A stretch of DNA of 64,000 bases from Lumbricus rubellus (taxonomy: Eukaryota > Annelida > Clitellata > Crassiclitellata > Lumbricidae). The stretch covers positions 33,209,719-33,273,718 of the forward strand of contig OX243811.1 of assembly GCA_945859605.1 (NCBI GenBank), given 5' to 3'. The notes below the pieces were generated by a model. The model saw only the letters and a program-made list of their open reading frames with translations. It was not told the origin of the DNA and did no database searches. Position numbers and translations under genes: made by a program. Below, piece by piece: positions 50,301-60,160 of this stretch (positions within the stretch are counted from its first letter, which is position 1; the number at the start of each line of letters is the position of its first letter).

Positions 50301-53300
50301 TGGGTAAACAGAACTAGAAAAACTTACCTAAAAGCAACAGAACAATTTAAATTAACATAATTTACAATTTAAATTCATACAATTTACAACTGGTAGGTTG
50401 AATAACTTGAATAACTTGAATATCAGGCTGACTTAATTAGTTACTGAATTTTGCAAGGAATCCTTTAAGAAAATTATGCTGACAGAGAAAGAGGTTCCCT
50501 CTAAAAAATAATGGATGGAAACTGTAAAACTTTGCTAAGTGACCGAGAGAAAAGAAAAAAGCAAAAACTTTAACATTATCTGCCAGGGCGTACTATCATG
50601 GCAATTGAAGGTATCCAAATAATTCCAGTTAGTCTGTACTCTGTAATAAATAATACAGGAGGACAAACTGGAGTTAAAAGGTGAGTTCTGAACTAACTGA
50701 ATAGCTTTATATGAGAATTGTGGAAAAATAACCGCCATGGAAAGGTCACACCATGATCCACGGTTGAGATGGGGTGTGAAAAGAAAACTTTACTATCGGG
50801 TTATAAGAAAGATTGGGGGTTGAACCCCTCAACACCCCAGCAATTCTCACGAGTTGATTCAAAGCAACAAGAAGTGATTTGAGTAACTGATTTGGAATAG
50901 GAACTTTTTGGACTAAATTATATGATTACAACAATTAACCAAACTGGGCAACTAACATAACTGATTGGAGAAATTTACTGTCAAACGATTTTACCGTAAC
51001 AATGAAAATAATTTAAAAAATTTAGGAGCAATACTGTTTTAGCAAATTATGATAAATATCTTGTAAGTTTCTGTGGAAACTTACATGTTGTGTAAATAGC
51101 TAGAAGCAGCAAGAGATGACTAAAACAGGTCAAAGCAGATCACTTGCATATGTTAAAAGCAAATATAAAATAAATTACACACACTTACAACCGAATTCAT
51201 CATTCTGGCACTGAAACAACACAGTCACGAAAAGCAAACAGAATGAAAACTTTAACTCAAAACAAACTCATCCCTGATGAAAATAAAACATGCCTTCAGG
51301 AGTCAAACTACAATGATTCGTAAATTTACAAACTATGTATGCATGATTGCATACATGTATAATATATTGTGTATACATATGTGTTTAGCTGAAATCATAA
51401 CATACTAACACAGTACCACAATTCTGTGCACCACTTACAAGTCTTAAACAATCAATGACTAGTAATGTAATTCAGCCAGAACTAAAGCATGCTTAATTAA
51501 GATCGCCGATTGATACAATACGGAGGGGGGGGGCAGATGAACTGGTTTAAACACATGTTGAGGGGAGATTCGCTCTCTAGGATAGTAATCGAGGGAAGAA
51601 TGGAGGGAAAGGAACCAACATGATGACAAAAAAGACGAAAATGAACTGGTTGATAGACGGAGAAAAGGGATGCATAAGGAAATCAAGGAAAGAGCACACA
51701 ATAGACAAGATGGTGCCATCGGAATCTTGGACCTGCGTAAGAGCAGAACACTAAAGAAGAAGCAGAATTACGACATTAACATTTGGACGACAAATTAATT
51801 ATGATAATTTAAATAGTCATAATGGCTACGTTAATAAATAATTAACATCATGACGATGTTAACTAAACGGAACACAAAGTTTCTAACACCAACGGCCGAT
51901 GTCTTGCGCATTAGCCAAAACAAAAATCACACAAGTTGCCAATTTCCAAATCAATCATCACCGATGGAAATTCATGCAAAATGCTAGGATAATATATTAC
52001 AGTCGATGCCACTTGACTGCACAGCCATGGGACGCCCTATCCACCTCACCTAACCAACTTATATACAAAAGAGAAGTGCATACAAACTCTGTAAATTTGT
52101 TTGGTTATATCTACCAGAATTAATAATAGAGATGGAGTCTTCACATTAAGGGTGTCCCAAAAATCTCTTTAATGTCACTCTAAAAATTTTTTGCTTTTGC
52201 AGAAATAAAATACCTGCCCTACATCAATATTTGGGGGGTTCAATGTGGCTGAACTTTTGACAATATAAAAAGGCCCTGCGAATCCAATTTACTAGCAGTT
52301 GCAACGATATACCTATGTCACTATGATCAGCGTTGCCACTCCTTGGGTTTTTTCACAAGATCTTGGTTTTTTTCACCCGAACTTGGGAAATGGGGGTTTT
52401 TTGGGCAAAGAACTTGGGTTTTCTTGGGTTTTTACGGCCCAAAGAAATCTTGGTTTTTTCTCCGAACTTGGGAAAATGGGGTTTTTGGGGGCTAAACTTG
52501 GGTTTTTCGGGAAAAACTTGGGTTTTTTGCTTGTGAACCGAAATATTTTTGACATTTTTTGAAGATTTGGGCCAAATGACTAAAAAAAAGGTTGTCAGAT
52601 TTTTTGGATGGCAAAATGATAACATTTCCTAAAAATTTTGGCCGGATGACTAAAAAAAGTCATCAGAAATTTTTCGGACGGAACATGTGAAAATTTCGGT
52701 AGATTTGGGCAACTTGGGTTTTCTTGGGTTTTTCGACCGACCAACTTGGGTTGTTTATTTTTCAGAGTGGCAACGCTGACTAAGATTCCATGTAATGTAA
52801 TTAGTCATTTCCACAGTGCCGCTCACAGCAATGACATACAGTAGCGCTCCTAGTGCAAGAAGGCCAAAAAATAAAATATAAAAAAATAAAATAAAAAACT
52901 ACACATCCCATCCAGCCCCACCATACATGTGGGTCTGGATGGGATGGTCCTGACAGCCCGCTGAGGTTTGAGGTAAATAGGTGTGAACACCGTAATCAGG
53001 GTTTTCCAGCAAATATTTTTCACCCGACAAATTCTGGTTCACCCTGCCCCACACAGCATTCCTCCGCAAGGCAGGATAGATGCTGGCAAGGAGCAAGGTG
53101 GTACTTTGTCTAGCTGCAAGGCTTCAGGTGAATAGTTACAAAACTGTGGCAAAGGTATGGAAACAGTGAAATATGGTTTTTCGGTGCCCCCCCCCCGCAA
53201 ACCCCAATGGTGAGGGAATTCACAAACCCTCCACTGGGTGGTCCTGATAGTCCTCTGTCTCGGTGTTAGGTCAACAGCTGCGAAACTGTGGGTGTGCATT

Positions 53301-53581
53301 TAGGAGAAATGTTGAAACACACATTCTCCGTCATAGATATAGATAATAATTTTTAAACATCAAGGTGACAAGGGTGTGTTGCTGCAATAAGCCAAGGACG
53401 CTGACCGGTTCTGGTGACATATCGACAGCGCAAAGTTTCCAGGAATCGAGACGTTTTCGCGCAGAAGATAGAGTCCCTCCTGGCAGCCATTGCGTCGAAG
53501 GATGCTCTCAGCCTCGTCACGCGAAATCCGTCCATAGAAATAGTTCACTGAGCTGGCGCCTGCTGCAGGACCTGGCAGCAT
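38354..53581 (-). CDS. SYK: Syk/ZAP-70-family non-receptor tyrosine kinase
   Basis: Thirteen - strand exons: 53581-53406, 48460-48220, 45779-45619, 44787-44637, 44193-44103, 43416-43361, 42941-42755, 42381-42149, 41331-41183, 40448-40262, 39834-39694, 38868-38756 and 38411-38354. The total is 1944 nt, 647 aa; human SYK is 635. All junctions are GT-AG and in phase. SH2-N spans about residues 13-105 ([23 protein letters not shown]) and SH2-C about 168-265 ([32 protein letters not shown]). A serine-rich linker follows. The kinase domain has GAGNFGSV (397-404), catalytic Lys421, Glu438, HRDLAARN (Asp511), DFG (Asp529), activation-loop Tyr542-Tyr543 and KWYAPE. The family binds doubly phosphorylated ITAM motifs. 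Linker Tyr373 (IYDSVP) is a likely phosphosite. The start is the only in-frame Met of the first SH2 exon. The frame stays open up to an acceptor at 53740, so an extra upstream exon adding about 52 residues is possible. Confidence 0.94.
38640..38710 (-). mobile_element. LINE 3'-end hairpin fragment
   Basis: ACGCCTCTTCAAGATTTCTA followed by AAAAGCGCTCC is the inverse of the LINE 3' hairpin. It lies just downstream of a Syk exon, in the last intron. Confidence 0.5.
39040..39200 (+). mobile_element. tRNA-derived SINE-like repeat
   Basis: Contains GCGGTTCGATACCCGC, a pol III B box, followed by GGTTGACTCAACCTTCCAAT and GTAAAATAAGTAGCAG. Blocks of this form are typical of the conserved region of tRNA-derived SINEs in marine invertebrates. 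The A box is not clear, so the 5' end is uncertain. It lies in a Syk intron. Confidence 0.4.
40575..40668 (+). mobile_element. LINE 3'-end fragment with (ACAAT)n tail
   Basis: GGCGGGAGCGCCTCTGAACG, a loop, then AGAGGCGCTTTATAAATG and a run of ACAATACAAT. Same 3' hairpin as the copy at 47390, with a five-base tail unit. It lies in a Syk intron. Confidence 0.65.
44370..44629. repeat. 26-bp minisatellite abutting a Syk splice donor
   Basis: Ten nearly identical copies of GTATAATTGACTTGCGAGAG plus six bases. The array starts within about 10 bases of the donor of Syk exon 4 (GTAAGA at 44636-44631). On the - strand the array has no stop codon in any frame, because 26 is not a multiple of three and every phase is open. 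This creates a 104- to 156-codon artefactual ORF. Confidence 0.9.
44884..44962. mobile_element. piggyBac-like miniature element (TTAA-flanked)
   Basis: TTAA at 44884-44887 and 44959-44962 flank 71 bp with perfect 12-bp ends, CCCTTTGAACCC and GGGTTCAAAGGG. It lies in Syk intron 3. Confidence 0.65.
45025..45230 (+). mobile_element. LINE reverse-transcriptase fragment
   Basis: Broken frames read [10 protein letters not shown] (compare the GVPQGSVLGP block of LINE RT) and then VHRYADDIQ, the YADD active-site motif. It is a second, older LINE remnant in the same Syk intron, on the opposite strand to Syk. Confidence 0.55.
45783..45880. repeat. 23-bp minisatellite abutting a Syk splice acceptor
   Basis: Four copies of AACATCGAGACATTACATGA plus AAT. 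The array begins a few bases upstream (in gene direction) of the acceptor of Syk exon 3. Confidence 0.85.
46281..48189. mobile_element. 1.9-kb DNA transposon with 28-bp perfect inverted ends
   Basis: Starts AGGGGTCATTGCATAATTAC then GTAACGCT and ends with the exact inverse. Subterminal regions carry GGTGGGTGGG runs and palindromes such as ACGTTACGTAACG near both ends. No transposase was found; a LINE fragment occupies much of the interior. No target duplication could be defined. Ends of the GGGGTCATTCATAAATTACG kind are seen in several animal genomes, but I cannot assign the superfamily. It lies in Syk intron 2. Confidence 0.82.
46524..47455 (+). mobile_element. LINE 3' half: RT active site to tail
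   Basis: A 273-codon open frame (46587-47408) extends a few codons upstream to [10 protein letters not shown], the RT active-site box (YADD variant). Downstream are [60 protein letters not shown] and [15 protein letters not shown]. All are typical of the RT C-terminus and its extension in Jockey/CR1-group elements. The 3' end is a hairpin, GAGCGCCTCTGAG..GAAGAGGCGCTA, then TATAAATTC and a GAATGAATGA tail. It is 5'-truncated. The open frame suggests a fairly recent insertion. Confidence 0.85.
48458..48680. repeat. Tandem array that repeats a Syk splice acceptor
   Basis: Five copies of ATTCTAAGACAATAGCACAA begin at 48458, 48485, 48540, 48594 and 48622. The first covers the intron 1 / exon 2 acceptor of Syk (TTGTCTTAG|AATCCACC on the - strand). 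Copies at 48540 and 48594 repeat the acceptor and the first eight exon bases. A TACATTCTTGTCTGTTACAA spacer alternates with them. Confidence 0.85.
50710..50849. mobile_element. Short hAT-like miniature element, older copy
   Basis: TATGAGAATTGTGGAAAAAT at the left and CAGCAATTCTCA at the right match the ends of the element at 57814-57955, and the interiors also align. No duplication is left. It lies in Syk intron 1. Confidence 0.6.
52320..52786. mobile_element. hAT-like miniature element, near-perfect target duplication
   Basis: The body (52328-52778, 451 bp) starts CAGCGTTGCCACTC and ends GAGTGGCAACGCTG, a perfect 14-bp inverted repeat. Flanks ACTATGAT and ACTAAGAT match at 7 of 8 bases. The interior repeats ACTTGGGTTTT-type units and has two GACTAAAAAAA..GTC blocks like those in the element at 4315. 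It lies in Syk intron 1. Confidence 0.8.
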
Positions 53582-55796
53582 GGCGGCAGAAGCGACGCTG
53601 GCAGCAGCAGCAGCACTGACAGGCGCTAACGCCGGAACATCCGCAGGCACTTCTGGAAAGCTACGGCGGCTAGCGTAGCCACCAATTTCTGCAGCGCAAT
53701 CTGGTCGTGCGTCACAGAGATGGCCGTGGTAAGTATGACCTACAAACTAAACAAAAACAACAAAGAAGATATATAATCAGACGAAATGCCAGGCAAGGTA
53801 CGATGAAAGCCCTTCTGGCTCTATTAATCTACAAATCATGTTTATTAAGCAAATCTCAAAATGAGGCACAAAGAAGTGTCTGCTTTGTGGACACAAATTC
53901 ACAATTATTCAGTAACAGCACCAGCACATCACTGAATAGACCACCATGTCCCTATACTAGAACAGCCAATGGCGTCCTGAAACGTAACTGAATATAAACG
54001 AATTGTTTTATCGCAATAGTAGTTCATACATATCAACCAAAATATCATGCTATACATGTCGGTGGAATAACTAACATGGACCAAATGTCCTGCAAAATGT
54101 CACCATCAGTCCCATGTAAACTATGCAACTTGTGCAACACCCAAACCTCCCACAATTTATATCAAGGCATGCTTGCTACCTTTCCTTAGCTAGGCAGGAA
54201 AGAAATCCATTGCTCATGATTTTACCCGTATTCAGATATTCAGAGTTGCTCTGCAGTTCCTTACTTTGACTCAAAGCTAACAATAATGACATAAATCTTA
54301 ATAAGATCTGTACCTAACTATATTCTCTTAAATTTATCTCAGCACTACCCTACCCTACAGTAAAGTTATGCCAAATTATAAGTACCCACACGCAATGCCA
54401 TACATTAATAAGATCAGTGGGGCAACCTGAAATTATGAACACCAAAGCAAGCAAAGGCAATTGAGCAGATGAAATATAACTTTTAGCTAAATATAAAGCC
54501 AACTCATCCTATCGTTGCTGTGGGGTCAATTATTATCCTAAAAATTTAGATATCCATTGGTCACACCAATGCTGTCCACTTGTACTTTGAACAGCAGAAA
54601 GATCCTTCAATGCTTGGGGTTGATTTGTTTCTTGTCACAGAGTACCATGTATAGTAATACAAATTTTTATGAGTCCCTGCAGCTGCTAAATAGAATTTAT
54701 TATGAGTGCCTACAGTTGCTACATAGAAGTTCAATTTTTGGCACAGCCACATTTTAGTTAAAGTGCAGAGATTGTCAATGCTCAGCAACAAATTGCAATT
54801 TCACATTTTGAACATATTAAGACTGAAGTAATGCACACAGCTGATCCTGGCCAGTACCTATCATAGAAAACCACCCTCACTCAATGAAAAATCATTCAAA
54901 TCTAACACAATGACTAAATGAACAAATTAATTTAATCAAAACATTAATAGATAATCTTAAGAACCTCTTAGACAACAAAAACAAATTAGTGTTTCCAACT
55001 TTCACTAATACAACCTGAGACTGACATGTAGATGAAATAATTGTGATGGACAAGAGTTGCAAAATCTGTTAAACGTATGCTAATATCACTGGGATTTACT
55101 AACAAAGACACCACTAACTTTTCGTTTATAATTTCGATAAAGCGAAATGATGCATTATATAGTTTCAATTGCCTTCAAATTCACCCTGATTGCGAAATTC
55201 TGCGAGCGAATCCTAAATACGCTGATCAAGGCGGACAAAACACAAATCGCTATCCGCCCACCTTCACGCTCAATATGGATAATAAACAGCTAGTTTAGCA
55301 TGAGCTGGTCAAACGCGACTGCGTAAATTCCAAGATTCTGGGCGTAAGCAGGCGCATAAAAATACAGCCCTGGCGTTTCATATACATGACCAGATCTGAT
55401 GAGTTTTGAGTTGCATGCTTGCGATGTCAGACCAATGATTCATTACGTCAGCATTTAACGCCGTATAACCACGATTACTCACCTATAGGTCACAAAACGA
55501 CCCAGTGAGGCGCCGAGAAATTTAATCTAAAGGCAGATCCAGAATTAAAACGCGGTTTATAATCCTGAAGAATTACAGAAACGCGCACTGTTAAATTTTA
55601 GACATTTTATAAATAAAGGATCATCGGCCCACAGATAACATATTATTCGCAAATTTAATACTCACCTCAATGACGTAATTGTGCCATTTCTTTCCATCTA
55701 GCGATCAGCCTAAACAACATTTTATTCAAATTCTTCAAAGCATATCATATAAAATAACAAATAATACAATACTAATATATTATTTATTAATTAATG
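53582..55796. other. Probable 5' region of the Syk gene
   Basis: The frame of the first SH2 exon stays open upstream to a good acceptor, TTTGTAG at 53740, with residues such as HLCDARPDCAAE in the extension. An unseen 5' exon is therefore likely. A strong donor, TTGAG|GTGAGT, occurs on the - strand near 55672 after a short ATG-initiated frame, but its phase does not fit. No other gene was seen. Confidence 0.35.
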
Positions 55797-55870
55797 TGTA
55801 GCTGGGTGGAAAAAGGCACTAAGTGACATACGAACTAATGGCACTTAGTGCCTTTTCCCACCCAGCTACA
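55797..55870. repeat. Near-perfect 29-bp hairpin
   Basis: The arms TGTAGCTGGGTGGAAAAAGG plus CACTAAGTG and their inverse match at 28 of 29 positions across a 16-base loop. It could be a miniature element relic or a precursor-microRNA-like hairpin. No target duplication is visible. Confidence 0.75.
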
Positions 55871-56221
55871 CTCCCCAGACTTCTAATTAGCCTAAACGCC
55901 CTAAAGCACTCCAAAACGCTAAAGAGTTCTTAAATTTCAAGACAGTGCATAGTCTGAAGGGTGATAAACAGAGGAGCATGACTCTGCATGAGTAGGCCTA
56001 AGCTAGGTTGTAAGACCTATGGTGGATGACTGCATGCATGGTAGTAGGCCTAAGCCTAATAATTATTAATGGTGGAATATATATCAGCCAACCGATCATC
56101 TGCCCCACGCTGGCAACAAATTTTTATTAGGATTTATTTATTTATTTAATTATCGGCATCACTTTTTAAAAGTTAAACATCAAAATATTTTCATAATTAG
56201 GCCTATATAGTCTAATCTGTG

Positions 56222-56611
56222 TCCTAAAGCAGTGGTTCCCAAACTTCAGTAGGCCGCGGACCGGCAATAATTTTTCGTGAAACTCGCGGACCGCTAACTT
56301 AATTAGGCCTAAATGGCGATGGCAAACAAAAGCGACTCAAATCATAATAAGACTAAAATATAAGGCTATTTACAATTAGCCTACATACTTATAGGCTCTA
56401 CACGTTGATTTATTTCAAATTTCTAAATATTAAAACAGAAATTTGAATAAATTTTGGGCGACAATTCGAATAATTTTACAATTTAAAACAAATACTCTAA
56501 TAATTACAGTTTATTTATTTATTTCTAACTCTTTTCCGTGGACCGGCGATCATACCTCCGCGGACCGGCACCGGTCCACGGACCACCACTTTGGGAACCA
56601 CTGTCCTAAAG
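56222..56611. mobile_element. hAT miniature element with CAGTGGTTCCCAAA ends
   Basis: The body (56230-56603, 374 bp) begins CAGTGGTTCCCAAACTT and ends TTTGGGAACCACTG, the classic terminal sequence of many hAT elements. The duplication TCCTAAAG is perfect at 56222-56229 and 56604-56611. GCGGACCGGC words recur at both subterminal regions. Confidence 0.93.
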
Positions 56612-56655
56612 GAGGCGGCACTATAGCCAATAGCCTATATATATATATACATATA

Positions 56656-57653
56656 TACAGGGTGGGCCAAAAAAAGTGAGAACACCTTGTAGAATACGAG
56701 TTATTTACAAATATAATTCAATTAATTATATTGTTTTCATATATTTTTGTTTGCCAAGTATTTAGCTAATCAGAAATCATGTTCAATGTGTCCTCCTTGC
56801 TTCTCAACGAGTTTTTCAAAGCGTAGACGCCACTCGTTTATGCTACTGCATGTCAATAAAACGCTGTCCTAGATTTCTTCATTCTTCGATTATTGCCAAA
56901 TTGAGCTGCTCAACTGTGGTAAATTTTCGCCGAAGGTAGACTTTTCTTGCAAAGCACCCCATATGGCATAATCTACTAGTGTTTAAATCACAACTGTTCG
57001 GTGGCCACATGTCTGGCTCGATGAAGTTAACATTCTCCTGCCAAAGAAAGTTGATTGTATTTCTCGCTGTATGAGATGGAGCTCCATCTTGCTGCTGTAA
57101 TGTCCAGTTATGGCGATCACATATCGCCTTGTCTCAGAACATGTCCACAATAGTATTCACTGTTTACTTTGGCGCCTGGTTCAACGAACACAATATTAGT
57201 TTTCCCCATTCGAGATACACAGCATGATACCATGATACCGCGCGGCTGAAATGGTCACGTTCTCCTATGAGTCGACTTTCCTGAACTTACATTTTTCTTT
57301 GTTTCAACGGAGTAAACAATTAACTGGAGTGGCATCCATGAATGTCTTTTCGTCTGTAAACCAGATGCTTCGATCGTACACTTCTGTCATTAGGAAACCG
57401 CTCAAATAGCTGCCGACTACGTTGCAAGCGTTTCAAAGTGACATTTTCATTGAGCTTCTGCCGATTACACGCTTGTACGTTTTGAGTTGTAAATTTTGCT
57501 TTAAAATGCGTCGAAATAAAAACATCATATAGCTAAATAGGTAGGTAAGTGAATGAGCAAACATTTTAAGCTATTTTAGATACAGTGAAACAATTTTTGA
57601 TGCAATTATACTACTTTTTACGCGATGTTCTCACTTTTTTGGCCCACCCTGTA
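56656..57653 (-). mobile_element. Mariner-like element with transposase remnant
   Basis: The body (56658-57651, 994 bp) starts CAGGGTGGGCCAAAAAAAGT and ends with its near inverse; TA flanks both ends. On the - strand broken frames read DMWPPNSCDLNTSRL then VDYAIWGALQ, matching the WPPNSPDLNPVDYAIWG box around the last catalytic Asp of mariner-type transposases. Near the end is WRLRFEKLVEKQGGHIEHDF, matching the C-terminus. There are several stops and shifts, so the copy is inactive. Confidence 0.88.
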
Positions 57654-57805
57654 TATATATATATATATGAGGCTAGCCATCGTGACATCCGGACTCACGT
57701 TTGAAACCTTAATTTGCATTGCAGTGCACTGTCTGGAATTAGAAGTCCAGTACGCTGGACCGCTGGTGGATGGATGGATCCAGATTTGACGAGTGTCTAT
57801 GTCAA

Positions 57806-57963
57806 CGGAGCCTCAGTATGAGAATTGCGGAAAAATAACTGGGGGGGGGGGGGGGTTGGCCTATGATAAACTTGAAATTGGGGTATGAAAACATACTTTA
57901 ACATGGGGCTCTAAGAAAGACTGGGGGGTTGAACCCCCCGGCAATTCTCACCCTGCGGAGCCT
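57806..57963. mobile_element. Short hAT-like miniature element with 8-bp duplication
   Basis: The body (57814-57955, 142 bp) starts CAGTATGAGAATTGC and ends GCAATTCTCACCCTG. The duplication CGGAGCCT is perfect at 57806-57813 and 57956-57963. A poly-G run lies near the left end. A second copy is at 50710-50849. Confidence 0.85.
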
Positions 57964-59075
57964 CAGTATGCCGTTGCCCTCGACAAAAAATTTGTTTGAC
58001 ATAGGCTATTACAGCACTTGTGTCTCTGTCAGGAACCATGCTTGTCACCTAGGCCTAGCTATGGTTGCCAAGCTGTCGCAAAAGTGCGAGTTGGGCTACT
58101 TTCAATGCGCTTGCTACTGAAAACTTCGCTCTCGAGACCTAATTGCGATATTTTGGCTCCTTTTAAAATTTAAACTGTCCAGGGTATAGGCCTACTAACG
58201 GTCACGTTAAAATTAGCGACAATTTATATGGCGCAAACATCCCAAGTGAAAAACAGGAAGAATAAAATAATTAGCCAAAACTCACGTGCAGCAATATGGA
58301 ATAGAGAAAGGCCCGGCAGAGGAACTTAGATTGTATATAATATATTATATGCTATAGGCTACTTGCATTGGAGCGAGGACCAACGCAAAACTCGGAGGTA
58401 GGCCTACTACGAGGTAGGCTTATAGGCCTACCTTTAACAAGACACGTAGCCTAGAGCGCTATTCTAAATCTAAAATCAGGGAACCGGTTTATTCTAGAGG
58501 GCTAGCTGTGTCGGATCAACGGGATCGTTCAAGGGCATCTGTGGAAGATCTGACATATATATTGACCTTATGGATGGACTAGATGAGGTGGGCGTATATA
58601 TATATATATATATATAAGATAGTCTATATATATATATATATATAATTATGAGCTGCAAAAATAGATTTCGCTTGGAGAGGAAACGAGGAAGCAATCGAGA
58701 ATGTAATTAGAAAATCAAGTGATTACATTTACGACATGTTATTCAGAACATGCACGCTTAATTTTAATTTCAATTGTTTGATTTACATAATATTATATAT
58801 AGAGCATATAATAGAAACAGGACGCAAAGCTATAATAATAATAATTCATTATAGTGACGCTGATAACAAAGCAGCACGTGTTAGGACTTAATTAGGATCG
58901 ACCGAATTATTGGTAGACCTGCATGCGAACACGATCCGCAGTAGCCTATAGTAGCGCCATGAGTTGTGGTAGGCCTAATAGTGGCTGTTCATAATATCAC
59001 GTGCGCCAAGGAGGGATCGCCGGATTTCGGCAGGGGAGAAGGTCTCGACAAAATGTAGGCCTGCACAAATTAAAT
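57964..59075. other. Intergenic stretch rich in GGCCTA words and (TA)n
   Basis: No gene was seen. Two (TA)n runs lie at 58591-58616 and 58626-58644. GGCCTA/TAGGCC words occur many times in 58180-58460. The ORFs here have no family resemblance. Confidence 0.3.
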
Positions 59076-60160
59076 TCATTCATTATATGCATTTATATAG
59101 CGCCTCTTCAAGGGGGCTATACTCAGAGGCGCTCCAAACCTCAGCGCGGCCAAATAAAACTGTCTTAAGATGAGAGAGGAAAACCTGAGAAGGACTTTTA
59201 CAAAGAGAGCGGAGGGTCAGTGGAAGACCATTCCAGGTAGAGGGTCCTACCACCGAGAAAGCACGGTTCTGCCAGGGCCATCTTATCCAGTAGGCACAGT
59301 AGGCACTGTGCCTAGGGCCTACGAACTTTTAGGGGCCTACGAAATCCTGAGAAAAAATATTAAAATATAAATGCAGTGATTGGTCAATGACCGGAAAAAA
59401 CAAACAGAAAACGAAAACTTGCTAACTTTTTTCAAGGCTAGAGTTAGCCAATGAAACAGTAACATTATCTTAGCTATATTATGTTAACTTTGAAAACCGG
59501 AAATACTACATTTAGCGGATATCGAAAATAAATAATTATTACAAAAAGTAGATTGAGATTTAAAATCAAAACTGAAATACGTTCACAAAACGTGGTTTAG
59601 CATAATTTTAAGAAATAATGTAAATGTGTTGCATTTTGAATTAATGCAGAGTTGAGTTGGATAGGCCGTAGGGGCCTACGAATAGATTAATATGTAAAAG
59701 TGCCTAGGGCCTACGATGACCATAAGACGGCCCTGGGTTCTGCATAGTGGAAGTATGAGCAAAAGGGACTGTGAGCAGACTTTGCTGAAAGTTTGTTCAG
59801 TCGAACGAAGGGAGCGGAAATGGTGAGAACTAAGAGTAGGGCTATACACAGCTCACAAAGGTAGGCAGGAGCAAGGTCTAGCATGCAGCGCCAGACTAGA
59901 GTACATGTAGATAGATAGCCTATACTCAATTCGCTGCTTGAGTGGAAGCCAGTGGAGAATGTCATGCATTGTATAGCTGGAGATGTGGCTGAATTCTGGT
60001 ACGCGACCAATAAGGCGGGCTGCAGAGCGCAAGACGCGATCAAGACAACTCAGACGGGCAATTGGTAGGCCAGCATAGAGAGAGAGCAGCAGTAGTCAAG
60101 TCTGGTGTCTGGTGGTGTAACAAAAGAATGGACAAGGGTTGCAGCAGCAGTACTGTAACG
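59076..60160 (-). mobile_element. 5'-truncated LINE, interrupted by a hAT element
   Basis: On the - strand, from 60160 down, frames read [34 protein letters not shown] and then, past the insertion at 59273-59735, [20 protein letters not shown]. It ends with the GGAGCGCCTCTGAG hairpin and a GAATGAAT tail near 59080. It is the same family as 46524-47455 but shifted and older. Confidence 0.78.
59265..59743. mobile_element. hAT-like miniature element nested in a LINE
   Basis: The body (59273-59735, 463 bp) starts CAGGGCCATCTTAT and ends ATAAGACGGCCCTG (13 of 14). The duplication GGTTCTGC is perfect at 59265-59272 and 59736-59743. The interior repeats GCCTAGGGCCTACGA near both ends, making longer subterminal inverted repeats. 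Confidence 0.9.

Noticed and set aside
52299..52625. LGFF-rich frames on both strands
   Set aside because: Translation of the repeated interior of a hAT-like miniature element.
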